Shown here: piece by piece, positions 43,461 through 53,480 of the stretch
How positions within the stretch are numbered: position 1 is the stretch's first letter
How the letters are laid out: the number at the start of each line of letters is the position of its first letter
Assembly (NCBI RefSeq): GCF_900106535.1
Contig: NZ_FNOH01000008.1
Location: 124,001 to 188,000 of the forward strand
DNA from: Myxococcus xanthus
GTDB lineage: Bacteria; Myxococcota; Myxococcia; Myxococcales; Myxococcaceae
Direction of reading: 5' to 3'
DNA: 64,000 nt
Made by a program: the position numbers and the translations under genes
Notes under the pieces: generated by a model
The model's input: only the letters and a program-made list of their open reading frames with translations
Told to the model about the DNA's origin: nothing
Database searches by the model: none

Positions 43461-43955
43461 ATGTGGACGATGCGGGGGTGGAAGGTGACGTTGCTGTGTG
43501 GCTGGCTGGCCGCGCCGGTGGCCCTGGCCGAGACGGCGATGCTCGACGGGGTGCCGAGGGAGGCGAGGGCCGCGCGTGGCGCGGAGCTGCTCCCCTCCGA
43601 GTCGATGTTCCCCGACGCGGGCCCAGGCGAGGTGGACGGCCCCGTCCTTCGCTACGCGGAGCCGCTGTCCTGCCCCGCCGCGCCCGAGGGCCGGGTGTGG
43701 GTGGCGGAGACGCAGGCGTGCGACGACGCCGGCTGCGAGTCGCTCACGACGGTGTGGGCGGGCTCGTGGACCGTCGAGGACGCGGGGCTGGAAGTGCGCT
43801 GTGAGACGGACCGCGTGGTGCTGGCCGCGGGCGAATGGCGGATGGTGCTCACGCCAGGCGCGGGCGGCGGCCTGGAGGTGAGTGAGCTGACGCCGCCGGA
43901 GCCCGAGTCGCTGTCGGCGGCGCGACCCTCGGAGACACCGGCCTCCGAGGACTGA
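43461..43955 (+). CDS. Exported protein of unknown function, 164 aa
   Basis: A signal peptide (KVTLLCGWLAAPVALAE, cleavage about residue 24) is followed by an acidic, Pro/Glu-rich domain with four cysteines that could form two disulfides. GAGGAG lies 9 nt before the ATG. It converges on the helicase gene with 6 bp between the stops. No family was recognised. Confidence 0.65.
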   Translation: MWTMRGWKVTLLCGWLAAPVALAETAMLDGVPREARAARGAELLPSESMFPDAGPGEVDGPVLRYAEPLSCPAAPEGRVWVAETQACDDAGCESLTTVWAGSWTVEDAGLEVRCETDRVVLAAGEWRMVLTPGAGGGLEVSELTPPEPESLSAARPSETPASED

Positions 43956-43961
43956 GCCGGG

Positions 43962-46511
43962 CTACACGCCGATGCGGCGGAGCATCAGGATGGGGCCCTC
44001 ATCCAGGCGCCTGTCCCGCAGGTCGATCTCGCAGTCAATCATCCAGTCGCCGTGCCCTTCCGGGTCGATGATGCGCTGCTGGGTCTCCCACAGCCGCGTG
44101 CCGGACTCCTTCAGGAAGGTGTTGGCGGGCTTGCGCGCCTGGGGCGTGAGCACCACGACCTTGTGCTCCTCGAAGTACGGCGCCATGGCCTGCTCCAGCT
44201 TGGGGGCCGTCCATTCGCCCAGCGCGTTGTCCAGCATGGCCAGCGCGTCCATGTAGCGCTTCTGGCCCAGCGCCTTGAGCAGCCGGTGCAGCTCCTCGCG
44301 CACGCGCGCGGCGAAGGCCTTCGGGTCGTCGGTGAGCTCCTTCGGCTTGAGCTCCACCACCGGCTTCGCCTCGACGGCGGCGTCCGGGTTGCGCATGCGC
44401 TCCCACTCATCCAGCAGGCTGGAGTCCACCTGCCGGAGCGTGGCGCGCAGATGGTCGATGAAGTCCTCCACCTCCTCCGTGCGGAAGCGCTCCGGCACCG
44501 TCTGCACCAGCGTCTTGTACGTGTCATTCACGTACCGCAGCAGCACGCCCTCGCTGCGCTGCAGGCCGTACTCACGGATGTAGTCCGGGAAGGACATGAA
44601 CCGCTCGAACATGTCCCGGACAATGGACTTGGGCCGGATGTTCTCCTCGCCCACCCACGGGTGCTTCTGCGCGAACTTGTTGAAGGTGCCGTAGATGAAG
44701 TCGCGGTTGGGCTTGGGCCACTCGAGCTTCTCGAGCTCCGCCATGCGATCGTCGTACTCCACGCCCTGCGCCTTCAGCTCGTTGATCTTCTCGCCCTTGA
44801 GCTGGTTGAGCTGCGCGTAGAGCACCACGTCCGGGTTCTCCAGGATGGCCTCCACCAGCGACACCACGTCGAGCGCGTACGTGTCCGTGGTCGGATCCAA
44901 CAGCTCCAACGTGTCGAGCAGGTACAGCGACAGCGTGTGGTTGAGGCTGAAGTCGTGCTGCATCTCCCCCGCCACCTTCACCGTGGCACCCGAGCCGCCC
45001 TGCCCCTTCTCCACCTCGATGATTTCCGCCCCGCGCAGCGTGCGGAAGTCGCGCGCGGCCTCCTTGAGGTGCCGGCGCTTGAGGTAGTCCGAGTCGTGGC
45101 TGCGCTGCACCAGCGTCACCAGCCGCTTGTACCCGCCGTTGCCTTCCGTCTGGTGGTCGCTCTGGAGCAGGTTGAGAATCATGCCGTGCGACACCGCGAA
45201 GCGGGACTCCAGCGGCTCCGGCATGCCGTTCTGGAGCCGCTCGAAGGTGCTCCGGTCGTACTGCACGAAGTTCTTCTGCGGCGGCTTGGCCTTGGGCGTC
45301 TTCTTCTTGCCCGCGGCCTCCTTGGCGGCCAGCTTGATGTTCTCGATGACGTACTCGGGCGCCTGGGCCACCACGCTGCCCTGGGTGTCGAAGCCCTTGC
45401 GGCCCGCGCGGCCGGCAATCTGCTGGAAGTCGCGCACGCTCAGCGTGGTCAGCTTCTCGCCGTTGAACTTGAAGAGCTGCGTGAAGAGCACCGTGCGGAT
45501 GGGGATGTTGACGCCCACGCCCAGCGTGTCAGTGCCGCTGATGACCTTGAGGTGTCCGTGCTGGGCCAGCTTCTCCACCAGCAGGCGGTACTTGGGCAGC
45601 AGGCCGGCGTGGTGCATGCCGATGCCGTGGCGCAGGAAGCGCTGGAACTCCTTGCCATAGGGCGTGTCGAAGGGCGCGTCCTGGAGCGCCAGCCGGATGG
45701 CCTCCTTCTCCTCCTTGGTGGAGAAGTCCACGCTCATCAGGTTCTGCGCCTGCTCGGCGGCGGTGCGCTGGGTGAAGTTCACCAGGTAGATGGGGTACTT
45801 CCCACGAGCAATCAGGTCTTCAATCGTCTCGTGCAGCGGCGACTCGCGGTAGTCGAAGTCCAGCGGCACGGGGCGCTCGGCGCTGCGCACGGTGGCCACT
45901 TCCCGGCCGGTGAGCTTCGTCAGGCTCTCCTCGATGACGTGCGTGGGGCCCAGCGTGGCGGACATCAGCAGGAAGGTGGTGTCCGGCAGCGCGATGAGCG
46001 GCAACTGCCAGGCCACGCCGCGCTCGCGGTCCGAGTAGTAGTGGAACTCGTCCATGACGACGTAGTCCACGCGGGCGCTCGCGTCGCGCAGGGCCAGGTT
46101 GGCGAGGATTTCGGCGGTGCAGCAGATGATGGGCGCGTCGCGGTTGATGCTCGCGTCGCCGGTGAGCATGCCCACGTTCTCCGCGCCGAAGGCGTCGCAG
46201 AGGGCGAAGAACTTCTCGTTCACCAGGGCCTTGATGGGGCAGGTGTAGAAGGAGACCTTCCCCTCCGCCATGGCCTTGAAGTGGAGCGCCGTCGCCACCA
46301 GCGACTTGCCGGAGCCCGTGGGCGTCTTGAGGAACAGGTGCTTGCCCGCCAGCAGCTCCAGGATGGCCTCTTCCTGGGCCGAATAGAGGCTCAAGCCATT
46401 GGCCGCCACGTAGCCGACGAAGCGGTTGAGGATTTCATCCGCGTCCAGGGGCGGTTCGCCCTTCTTGGGGAGCAGTGCGGCGAGCGGAGCTTGGATTTCA
46501 GGAGTGGCCAT
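43962..46511 (-). CDS. Ski2-like DEAD/DEAH-box RNA helicase (DUF3516 type)
   Basis: An 849-residue superfamily 2 helicase. It has Walker A TPTGSGKS near residue 60, the DEFHYYSD box for Walker B, LLMSATLGPT (motif III), an ISGTDTLGVGVNIPIRTVLFTQLF stretch and QIAGRAGRKGFD (motif VI). The C-terminal 350 residues form the helical domain typical of this bacterial Ski2/Mtr4-like class (DUF3516). The probable role is RNA unwinding in mRNA turnover or ribosome assembly. The ATG at 46511 avoids a 20-residue upstream extension that is not helicase-like. Confidence 0.9.
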   Translation of the reverse strand: MATPEIQAPLAALLPKKGEPPLDADEILNRFVGYVAANGLSLYSAQEEAILELLAGKHLFLKTPTGSGKSLVATALHFKAMAEGKVSFYTCPIKALVNEKFFALCDAFGAENVGMLTGDASINRDAPIICCTAEILANLALRDASARVDYVVMDEFHYYSDRERGVAWQLPLIALPDTTFLLMSATLGPTHVIEESLTKLTGREVATVRSAERPVPLDFDYRESPLHETIEDLIARGKYPIYLVNFTQRTAAEQAQNLMSVDFSTKEEKEAIRLALQDAPFDTPYGKEFQRFLRHGIGMHHAGLLPKYRLLVEKLAQHGHLKVISGTDTLGVGVNIPIRTVLFTQLFKFNGEKLTTLSVRDFQQIAGRAGRKGFDTQGSVVAQAPEYVIENIKLAAKEAAGKKKTPKAKPPQKNFVQYDRSTFERLQNGMPEPLESRFAVSHGMILNLLQSDHQTEGNGGYKRLVTLVQRSHDSDYLKRRHLKEAARDFRTLRGAEIIEVEKGQGGSGATVKVAGEMQHDFSLNHTLSLYLLDTLELLDPTTDTYALDVVSLVEAILENPDVVLYAQLNQLKGEKINELKAQGVEYDDRMAELEKLEWPKPNRDFIYGTFNKFAQKHPWVGEENIRPKSIVRDMFERFMSFPDYIREYGLQRSEGVLLRYVNDTYKTLVQTVPERFRTEEVEDFIDHLRATLRQVDSSLLDEWERMRNPDAAVEAKPVVELKPKELTDDPKAFAARVREELHRLLKALGQKRYMDALAMLDNALGEWTAPKLEQAMAPYFEEHKVVVLTPQARKPANTFLKESGTRLWETQQRIIDPEGHGDWMIDCEIDLRDRRLDEGPILMLRRIGV

Positions 46512-46731
46512 CACCCGTGGACAATAGGCGGCGCGCCCGGCCCCTACCGGGAAAATCGCAATCGGCGGCACGGGGCGTGACGGCAGGCGCCCCCTTCCCG
46601 CACGGAAGGGCCGGGGGGAGGCCCCCTGGAGGAGTGTCCGCGAGTCTCCGGGCGCAAGGGCCGGGGGCGCGATACCCGGGCCCCGGCCCGCTCCGTACCG
46701 TTGCCCATGGACTGAAGGTCAGGGGGTGGGG

Positions 46732-47340
46732 ATGCGGAGAACCGTCAGACAGAAGATGACGCGCCTCAAGCGCGCGGCGCTGCTGGGAGGTCTGGTTTCC
46801 GCGCCCTGCCTCTGGAGCGGCTGTGAGCAGCGACGGGGCCCCACGGTGGACGCGGCCGATGTTGCCGAGGCCCCGGCTATCGCGGGGCTGGAAGGCGGTC
46901 CCTCCACCACCACGATTCCAACGGCTGACGGCGGGAATGCTGGCGCAGGGCCGGGCCCGGCACCAGGACACGCCGACACCGGCACGGGTGGCGCGGGAGC
47001 CCACGGCGGGACCGGCAGCCGGAGCGAGACTCCAGGCGCGAGCGCATACACACCCGGCAGCGGCCCGCGGGACAGCGGCAACCGGACCGGTGGTGGCAGC
47101 GGCCCGCGCGATAGCGGCAGCCGGACCGGTGGTGGCAGCGGCCCGCGGGACAGCGGCAGCCGGGCCGCGGGTGGCAGCGGCGCTGGCCGAGGTGGCTTCG
47201 GAGGCGGGGGCAGCCTCACGGGTGGCCACAGCGCCTCCGGTGGGGACAGCCTGTCGAGCGGCAACAGCGTGACGGGGGGCGGCAGCAGCACCGGCCAAGG
47301 CGGCAGTGGCTCGGGTGGAGCCACGGGCTTGCACAACTGA
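46732..47340 (+). CDS. Gly/Ser-rich repeat lipoprotein, apparently truncated by an in-frame stop
   Basis: 202 residues from the ATG at 46732. A basic signal peptide with lipobox WSGC (Cys about residue 31) is followed by a nearly pure Gly/Ser/Thr/Ala region containing three copies of a 13-residue unit (SGPRDSGSRTGGG). After the TGA at 47338-47340 the same frame continues for 29 codons of identical Gly/Ser/Asp composition to a TAG at 47428-47430. That indicates the original gene ended there and a nonsense mutation removed the tail. The function is unknown; such proteins are usually surface or matrix components. Confidence 0.6.
   Translation: MRRTVRQKMTRLKRAALLGGLVSAPCLWSGCEQRRGPTVDAADVAEAPAIAGLEGGPSTTTIPTADGGNAGAGPGPAPGHADTGTGGAGAHGGTGSRSETPGASAYTPGSGPRDSGNRTGGGSGPRDSGSRTGGGSGPRDSGSRAAGGSGAGRGGFGGGGSLTGGHSASGGDSLSSGNSVTGGGSSTGQGGSGSGGATGLHN
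47056..47172 (+). repeat. Three tandem 39-bp repeats inside the Gly-rich lipoprotein gene
   Basis: Units at 47056-47094, 47095-47133 and 47134-47172 differ at only a few positions, with more changes in the third copy, and each encodes 13 residues in frame. A partial fourth copy starts at 47173. Copy number may vary between strains through slippage or unequal crossing-over. Confidence 0.8.
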
Positions 47341-47480
47341 GGAAGCAGCGCGGGTGGTCCGGCCTCGGGAAGTAAAGGGCTGGACAGTGCCAATGGCGGC
47401 GACAGCGTGTCCGGCGACGGCAGCGGCTAGGGAGGCTCGCGGTCCGGTGGGATGATGGGGCTCTGACGCCGCTTCACGCG

Positions 47481-47911
47481 GTGCGCCTCACCGCCACACC
47501 GTTGCCGGACGCGCTGTCCCGCCGGGCCAGCAGTCCCTTCATCGCCGTCAACTGCGGCGCGCGACCACCAGAGTTGCTGGGGAGTGAGCTGTTCGGCCAC
47601 GTCCGGGGCCGCATTCACCGGCGCCACGCAGACGCGCGAAGCCCTGTTCAGCGCGACGCGTGGCGCCCCCCTCTTCCTGCCCCGCATGTTCGACCCGCCC
47701 ACCGCCGCGCGAGCGCTGTCGGATTCCGCGCGCGAAGAGGAGCCGGAGCTGCTGAGCGCCTCCGGTGAGCTGCCGACGCTGCGCGAGACGAGAAACCGCT
47801 GACCTGTGCGAGGCGCTGCGGCACTCCAAGGGCAACGTGGCCACCGCCGCGTGCATGGCCAGCCACAACCGCACGGACTTCTACGAACTGCTGCGCCGCC
47901 ACGGCTGCCCC
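47481..47911 (+). pseudogene. Remnant of a sigma-54 (NtrC-type) activator
   Basis: From 47481 the frame reads the start of an AAA+ domain ([24 protein letters not shown]). An extra C at 47609-47610 then shifts the frame so that the diagnostic AFTGA sigma-54 contact motif (47611-47625) appears in another frame. Only about 60 degraded codons follow, without Walker B or the rest of the AAA+ domain, to a TGA at 47800. A third frame then gives a Fis-type helix-turn-helix (LCEALRHSKGNVATAA...FYELLRRHGC, to about 47911). At least two frameshifts and a large internal deletion mean it is dead. Intact relatives (compare 55735-57108) bind enhancers and activate sigma-54 polymerase. Confidence 0.75.
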
Positions 47912-48025
47912 CCCGTCCACCGAAGCGTTGTCGCGTGCACATCTCGCTCGTTCTTCCCGTCCATGGCGGTGTGCTTTTCAACTGCCCAACCTTCAGCTGA
48001 ACAGCAGTTGAGGGGGACGAGAGTC

Positions 48026-48619
48026 ATGCGAATCACACGAGCGATGTTGGGTGTGGCGATGGTGGGGACGGCCGTGATGTTCGCCGGCTGTGGAGAGAGC
48101 AGCGCCAACGAGAACACGCTGGGGCCCCAGCAGGCGGCCGCGGGCCATCCAGTGACGCTCACGGACGGCCAGATTCTGGGTGTGCTCCTGGTGGCCAACG
48201 CGGGCGAGGTGATGCTGGGCCAGGTGGGCCAGGCGCAGGCCACCGACCCGACGGCACGTGACTTCAACGCACGCATGGTCACCATGCACTCAGAGGTCAT
48301 CCAGCGCCTGGAGCAGCTGGCCACGGCCCAGGGTATCGCGCCCGCGGAGAGCCCGGTGTCGCAGCACCTCGAGCAGACGGTGCAGAAGACCGTCGACATG
48401 GTGAGCGCCACGCAGGCCCCTGCCTTCGACGTGTCGGTGATGGATGCGCAGGTCGCCGCCCACGCCGGTACCGCCCTGCTGGGGGATTCTCTGCTCGCGA
48501 TGCAAGTGCAGAACCCGGCGCTCAAGGATGAACTGATGGCGATTCGGAAGACGGTCCAGGCCCACCTCCAGGAGGCCTCGAACATCCAGACCACCCTCTA
48601 CAACGCGAAGCAGCCGTAG
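48026..48619 (+). CDS. DUF4142-family lipoprotein
   Basis: A 197-residue protein with a lipobox FAGC and a helical DUF4142 domain: DGQILGVLLVANAGEVMLGQ near the start, ATDPTARDFNARMVTMHSEVIQRL and a late DAQVAAHAGTALLGDSLL helix. The domain is ferritin-like in shape and often exported; its function is unknown. AGGGGG lies 9 nt before the ATG. The frame is open upstream through the helix-turn-helix remnant of the dead activator, so an automatic call may wrongly fuse the two. Confidence 0.8.
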   Translation: MRITRAMLGVAMVGTAVMFAGCGESSANENTLGPQQAAAGHPVTLTDGQILGVLLVANAGEVMLGQVGQAQATDPTARDFNARMVTMHSEVIQRLEQLATAQGIAPAESPVSQHLEQTVQKTVDMVSATQAPAFDVSVMDAQVAAHAGTALLGDSLLAMQVQNPALKDELMAIRKTVQAHLQEASNIQTTLYNAKQP

Positions 48620-48637
48620 CCGCGACGCGCAGCCGTC

Positions 48638-48716
48638 CGCCCGGGAGTCGCAGCCCCGGGCGTGACGGCGCTTCGCGCGTGACGGCTTCCGGACAATGCC
48701 CCCAGTCCCTGGGGGC
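48638..48716. terminator. Two GC-rich hairpins between convergent genes
   Basis: CGCCCGGG (48638-48645) pairs with CCCGGGCG (48655-48662), and GCCCCCAG (48698-48705) pairs with CTGGGGGC (48709-48716). Both stems are perfect 8-mers in the gap between the converging DUF4142 and acetyltransferase genes, so one probably serves each direction. Confidence 0.55.
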
Positions 48717-48749
48717 GATGGCATGGTGAACGCCCGACTCCAGCGAGCG

Positions 48750-51500
48750 TCACAGCACCTTCACGGCCTTGACCATGTCCGGCGACAGCTCCTCGTGCTG
48801 GAGGATGGAGAAGCCCAGCTTCCGGCTGATGGTCTGCATGGCGCGGTTGCCCGCGAGGATGTCCGCGACGATGCGCTCCATGCCCCAGTCCCGGCCGACG
48901 TCCACCAGCCGCTTCAGCATCTCCGCGCCCAGCCCCTGCCGCTGCACCGGGTCGCTGATGAGGATGGCGAATTCCGCGTCGCGCGTGCCTCGCAGCCGCG
49001 TGAGCCTGCCCACGCCGAGCAGCTCTCCGTCCTTGCGCTCCGCCACCAGCGCCATCTCCCGCGCGTAGTCGTTGAAGCAGATGCGGGACAGCCGCGCGTG
49101 CGCCACGCGCGTGCTCAACTGCATCAACCCCGCGTAGCGCAGGAACACCGTCTGCTCCGACAACGTGCGGTGGAACTCCGCCATCTTCGGCTCGTCCTCC
49201 GGGCGGATGGGCCGCAGCAGAATCTCCTCGCCGCTGCGCAACCGGTAGGGCGCCACGTACTGGTCCGGGTACGGCTCGATGGCCAGCTTCGGCAGCTCTG
49301 CCTCCGTCACCGAGGCCGGGTGCAGCACCACGCGCGCGTCCAAGGCCAGCAGCCGCTCGGGCGAGGCCAGCAGCGGGTTGATGTCCACCTCCTTCACGAA
49401 GCGCTGCTCCGCCACCAACTGGCTGAAGCGCACCATGAGTTGCTCCAGCGCCTTCAGGTCTACGGGTGGGCGGCCCCGGACGCCCTTCAATGCCTCGTAA
49501 ATGCGCGTCTGCTCCATCATCCGCCGCGCCAGCGTGGTGTTCAGCGGCGGCAGGCCCAGCGCCCGGTCCCTGAACACCTCCACCAACGTCCCGCCCGCGC
49601 CGAAGAGCAGCACCGGACCGAACTGCGCGTCCACGCTGCTGCCCAGGATGAGTTCATAGCCATCCAGCCGCACCATGGGCTGCACGGTGACACCGTCGAA
49701 CGCGCGCCCCTGCCCCAGCGCCTCCAGCCGCGTCCGGATGTCCCGGAAGGCGGCGCGCACGGACTCCGCATCCGGAAGGTTCAGCCGCACGCCGCCCACG
49801 TCGGTCTTGTGCGTCACCGTGAGCGAGTGGAGCTTCACCACCACCGGGAAGCCCAGGGCCGCGGCCTCCGCCACCGCGGCGTCCTCCGTCACCGCCAGCC
49901 GCGTCTCCACGGTGGGGATGCCATACGCGGCGAGCAGCTTCTTGGACTCGTACTCCGTCAGCAGCGTCCGCCCTTCCGCGCGCGCTGACTCCACCCACTG
50001 GCGCACCTCGTCCCGGGCGCTGCTCACCGCCTGCGCCAACGCGGGCGTCTCATACAGGCCCGCCAGGTTGTACGTGTAGCGCCACATGTAATTGAAGATG
50101 CGCGCCGCCGTGTCCGGATAGCCGAAGGTGGGGATGCCCGCATCGTTGAGGATGCGCTCCCCGGCCGCGACCTCCGAGCCGCCCATCCAACTGGCCAGCA
50201 CCGGCTTGCCATGCAGCTTCGCGTAGGGCTTGAGACGGTCCGCCGTCTGCGTGGGCTCCGTCATGTCCTGCGGCGTGAGGATGACGAGCAGCCCGTCACT
50301 GCCTTCGTCCTGGCCGGTGACTTCCAGCGCCTTCGCGAAGCGCTCCGGGTCCGCGTCGCCCAGGATGTCCACCGGGTTGCTGTGGCTCCACTGCGTCGGC
50401 AGGAAGGCGTCCAGGGCCTGGAACGTGGACGCGCTGAGCGTGGCCAGCTCGCCGCCCCCCGACACCAGCGCGTCCGTGGCCAGCACCCCAGGGCCGCCCG
50501 CGTTGGTGAGCACCGTGAGGCGCCGGCCCGCGGGGCGCGGCTGCCGGGCCAGCGTCTCCGCCATGTAGAAGAGGTCGGCGATGGAATCCACGCGCAGCAC
50601 GCCGGTGCGGCGGAAGGCGGCGCTGAGCACCTCGTCACTGCCCGTCAGCGAGCCCGTGTGAGACGCCGCCGCCTGCGCGGCCTGCGCCGTGCGGCCAGCC
50701 TTGATGACGATGATGGGCTTGGTGAGCGCCACCTCGCGCGCCGCGGAGAGGAAGGCCCGCGCGTCGCCAATGGACTCCATGTACAGCAGGATGGAGCGCG
50801 TCATCGGGTCGTCGGCCAGGAAGTCGATGAGGTCGCCCCAGCCCACGTCCAGCATCGAGCCCACCGACACGAAGGCGCTGAAGCCCACCGCCTCGCGCAG
50901 GCTCCAGTCCAGGATGGAGGTCAGCAGCGCGCCGCTCTGACTGATGAAGGCCACGTTGCCCGGCCGGGCCATGGCGCCGGCGAACGTCGCGTTGAAGCCG
51001 CTGGGCGGGCGCATCACCCCCAGGCAGTTGGGACCGATGATGCGCACCTGGGCCGCCTGCGCGAGGCGGAGGATCTCCTGCTCCAGGCGCTCCCCCTCCG
51101 CCCCAATCTCCTTGAAGCCCGCGGAGAGGATGATGGCGCCGCGGATGCCCAGCTCCGCGCACTCCTGGATGACGCCGGGCACCGCTCGCGCGGGCGTGAC
51201 GACGATGGCCAGGTCCACCCGCTCCGGCAAGGCCCCCAGGGACGGCCATGCCTTGATGCCCAGCACGTTGGGCCGCTTCGGGTTGATGGGGTAGACGGTG
51301 CCGCCAAAGGGGTTGCTGATGAGGTTCCACAACACGGTGCGCCCCACGCTGCCCGGCCGCTCGGTGGCCCCGACGACGGCCACGCTGCGCGGCGCGAAGA
51401 GGACGTCCAGCGGCAGCCGCGTCCGCTGCTGGTGGAGCACGTTGTAGGACGGGTCCGTCTTCGAGGTACCAGGGGCGCGCGTGTCCATGGCCTCCGTCAT
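48750..51500 (-). CDS. Pat-like NDP-forming acyl-CoA ligase fused to GNAT acetyltransferase
   Basis: A 916-residue protein. A CoA-binding Rossmann domain comes first ([15 protein letters not shown]). It is followed by succinyl-CoA-ligase-like domains (GPNCLGVM, then [13 protein letters not shown]), an ATP-grasp domain ([23 protein letters not shown]) and a C-terminal GNAT domain (about 760-916) ending with [20 protein letters not shown], the acetyl-CoA loop. The layout equals PatZ/YfiQ, which acetylates lysines of acetyl-CoA synthetase and other enzymes. The ligase part usually senses rather than catalyses in that class. The ATG at 51500 was chosen over a second one at 51488. Confidence 0.85.
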   Translation of the reverse strand: MTEAMDTRAPGTSKTDPSYNVLHQQRTRLPLDVLFAPRSVAVVGATERPGSVGRTVLWNLISNPFGGTVYPINPKRPNVLGIKAWPSLGALPERVDLAIVVTPARAVPGVIQECAELGIRGAIILSAGFKEIGAEGERLEQEILRLAQAAQVRIIGPNCLGVMRPPSGFNATFAGAMARPGNVAFISQSGALLTSILDWSLREAVGFSAFVSVGSMLDVGWGDLIDFLADDPMTRSILLYMESIGDARAFLSAAREVALTKPIIVIKAGRTAQAAQAAASHTGSLTGSDEVLSAAFRRTGVLRVDSIADLFYMAETLARQPRPAGRRLTVLTNAGGPGVLATDALVSGGGELATLSASTFQALDAFLPTQWSHSNPVDILGDADPERFAKALEVTGQDEGSDGLLVILTPQDMTEPTQTADRLKPYAKLHGKPVLASWMGGSEVAAGERILNDAGIPTFGYPDTAARIFNYMWRYTYNLAGLYETPALAQAVSSARDEVRQWVESARAEGRTLLTEYESKKLLAAYGIPTVETRLAVTEDAAVAEAAALGFPVVVKLHSLTVTHKTDVGGVRLNLPDAESVRAAFRDIRTRLEALGQGRAFDGVTVQPMVRLDGYELILGSSVDAQFGPVLLFGAGGTLVEVFRDRALGLPPLNTTLARRMMEQTRIYEALKGVRGRPPVDLKALEQLMVRFSQLVAEQRFVKEVDINPLLASPERLLALDARVVLHPASVTEAELPKLAIEPYPDQYVAPYRLRSGEEILLRPIRPEDEPKMAEFHRTLSEQTVFLRYAGLMQLSTRVAHARLSRICFNDYAREMALVAERKDGELLGVGRLTRLRGTRDAEFAILISDPVQRQGLGAEMLKRLVDVGRDWGMERIVADILAGNRAMQTISRKLGFSILQHEELSPDMVKAVKVL

Positions 51501-51770
51501 TGCGGCCGAGCTCCCCAGGGCGCAATGGCCTTCTCGTGCCTGCCCGTGAACGCCCCCCTCCCAGGTCCTCGCATGGATGGGATAGAACTGGAATAACTGC
51601 ACTCCCCGTCAAGGAACCAGGAGGTGCGCCCTGCGCGTGTCACCCACATGTCGCTCTGACAGCCAGTACGTGACGCAGGTCGTTCTGACACTCGCTGACA
51701 GTTTCACTGAACAAAACTTCACCGGTAGGCAAGCATCCCACGGCCCGCCCGGTGTATACGGGGCGCCTCT

Positions 51771-52388
51771 ATGACTCCTTCCGAGAAGCTTGTTTTCAAC
51801 CAGACCGTCGAGGCGCTCTTCGTGCGCGCCCTCGAGAACCGCCTCACTCCGGCGTGCCGTGAGCACCTGCGCCGGGCGGGGTTGGAGCTCGACCAGAAGT
51901 TGGAGCGGGCCTACACCCTGGAGCAGTGGAAGGAGTTCCTCCGAATCGCCGCCGGCCACGTCTACGGCGGCGTCCCCGCCGAGGCGGCCTACTACTCGCT
52001 GGGCGAGCGGTTCATGGACGCGTACTTCGGCACCTTCTTCGGCCGGGCCCTGCTGGGCGTCGTCCGGCTGGCCGGGCCCCGGCGGATGCTGCTTCGCGCG
52101 GGCATGGGTTTTCGCGCCGGCAACAACTTCAGTGTGGTCGAAATCGTCGAGCGGAGCCCCACTTCGGTGGAGCTGCGGATGAATGACGTGCTGGCGGACC
52201 TGCCCACCTTCTCCGCGGGCCTGCTGGCGCGCGCGGTGGAGCTGTGCGGTGGGGGGCGGGTGGTCAGCATCCCCGAGGAGTTCGACGGCACCGCAGCCAC
52301 CTTCCACATCCGCTGGTCCGAGGCCCCAGCCGAGGCCGCCCTCACCGCCACGGATGACGACTCGGGCGCGTCCCGGCCTCGCGCGTAG
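51771..52388 (+). CDS. DUF2378 family protein (TIGR02265)
   Basis: A 205-residue protein starting VFNQTVEALFVRAL and containing YYSLGERFMDAYFGTFFGRALLG and LLRAGMGFRAGNNFSVVEIVE. This matches the DUF2378/TIGR02265 family, which is multi-copy in Myxococcales and rare elsewhere. Its function is unknown. A TATACG box lies about 11 bp upstream of the ATG with no Shine-Dalgarno, so the transcript may be leaderless. It is the best taxonomic marker in the window. Confidence 0.85.
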   Translation: MTPSEKLVFNQTVEALFVRALENRLTPACREHLRRAGLELDQKLERAYTLEQWKEFLRIAAGHVYGGVPAEAAYYSLGERFMDAYFGTFFGRALLGVVRLAGPRRMLLRAGMGFRAGNNFSVVEIVERSPTSVELRMNDVLADLPTFSAGLLARAVELCGGGRVVSIPEEFDGTAATFHIRWSEAPAEAALTATDDDSGASRPRA

Positions 52389-52581
52389 CAATCCCCTGCG
52401 CGCCCCGTGGCGCTTCGCCACGGGATGCCGCGCAGCACGCCACGCTCGCAAGGCGGCCGAGCGTGGCCCCGGGGCCACACGGCGGCCCGCGTCTCAGAGG
52501 GAAACGCGCGGCTTCACGGCGGCGCGGTTCTGCTGGCATCGCGGCTGCAATCCCATGCGGCATCCCTCGGAGGATGGACGC

Positions 52582-53376
52582 ATGAGCAACCCTGAAGTGG
52601 TGACGAAGACCCAGCGCCGGATGCACTGGGGCGTGGGCGTGGCGGCGCTGGTGATGCTGTTCGCGGGCGTGGGCACGTGGCTGGTGCTGCGCCAGTCGGC
52701 GACGGAGCTGCCGCATCCCTCCATGGCGGTCATCCCCAAGCCGTCCCACCCCGGATTGGCGCCGCGCGCGGAGCCGCCGCTGCCCTCCTCCGCGGAGATG
52801 GACGCGCTGCTGCGCACACGGCTCGCCCGGGCGTCGCTCATGCCGGAGTTCGCCACGTGGCTGAAGGAGCAGGACCTGCTGCGCCGCTTCGTCACCGTCG
52901 TGGGCAACGTGGCCCAGGGTGACAGCCCCCGCGAGGCGGTGAGCTTCCTCGCTCCGGCCGGCACCTTCGAGGCACGCCGCAAGGCCGGCAAGCTCGTCAT
53001 CGAAAAGCAGAGCTACGCGCGCTACGACGTCATCGGCAAGGTGGTGGGCTCGCTCGACATGGGTGTGCTGGTGTCCACCTACCGCGAGGTGCGTCACCTG
53101 GCCGAGCGCCTCCACATGGAGACGGCTCGCCCCGGAAGCACCTTCGACGCCACGCTCCACCTCGCCTTCGAGCAGGTGCTCGCCGTCCCTGTCATCGACG
53201 GTGACATCGAGGTGGTCCCCAAGGGCGCGATGTTCGTCTACGCCGACCCGAAGCTCGAAGGGCTGACGGCCGCGCAGAAGCACCTGCTGCGGATGGGGCC
53301 GCAGAACCTCCGCCGCATCCAGGGCACGGTGCGCGAGGCGTCCCAGCAGCTCACCCAGCAGGCGTCCCGCCGCTGA
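52582..53376 (+). CDS. DUF3014 protein, single-pass membrane anchored
   Basis: A 264-residue protein. One N-terminal membrane helix (GVGVAALVMLFAGVGTWLV, about residues 17-36) and a Pro-rich linker are followed by a DUF3014 domain with LKEQDLLRRFVTVVGNVAQGDSPREAVSFL and YARYDVIGKVVGSLD. The domain is periplasmic and of unknown function. The ATG at 52582 is preceded by a GGAGG site. It lies upstream of the histidine-kinase operon, separated by the hairpin-rich spacer. Confidence 0.8.
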   Translation: MSNPEVVTKTQRRMHWGVGVAALVMLFAGVGTWLVLRQSATELPHPSMAVIPKPSHPGLAPRAEPPLPSSAEMDALLRTRLARASLMPEFATWLKEQDLLRRFVTVVGNVAQGDSPREAVSFLAPAGTFEARRKAGKLVIEKQSYARYDVIGKVVGSLDMGVLVSTYREVRHLAERLHMETARPGSTFDATLHLAFEQVLAVPVIDGDIEVVPKGAMFVYADPKLEGLTAAQKHLLRMGPQNLRRIQGTVREASQQLTQQASRR

Positions 53377-53480
53377 AGCAGCCACTGGCCCCATCCACCT
53401 GCCTTCGCCATCGCGCGTCACCCGCGCTGGCCCTGGCAGGATGCAACGGGGGCCATGCAGATTGCGGCGCTTCGCCATGG

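Noticed and set aside
44052-46580. 842-aa plus-strand frame opposite the helicase
   Set aside because: Antisense shadow with Leu/His/Val-rich low-information sequence; the helicase motifs are on the minus strand.
47056-47172. CRISPR-like direct repeats
   Set aside because: The 39-bp units are contiguous without spacers and encode a protein repeat in frame.
47765-48619. 284-aa fusion of a helix-turn-helix to the DUF4142 protein
   Set aside because: The N-terminal part is the pseudogene remnant; the lipoprotein has its own ribosome site and signal peptide at 48026.
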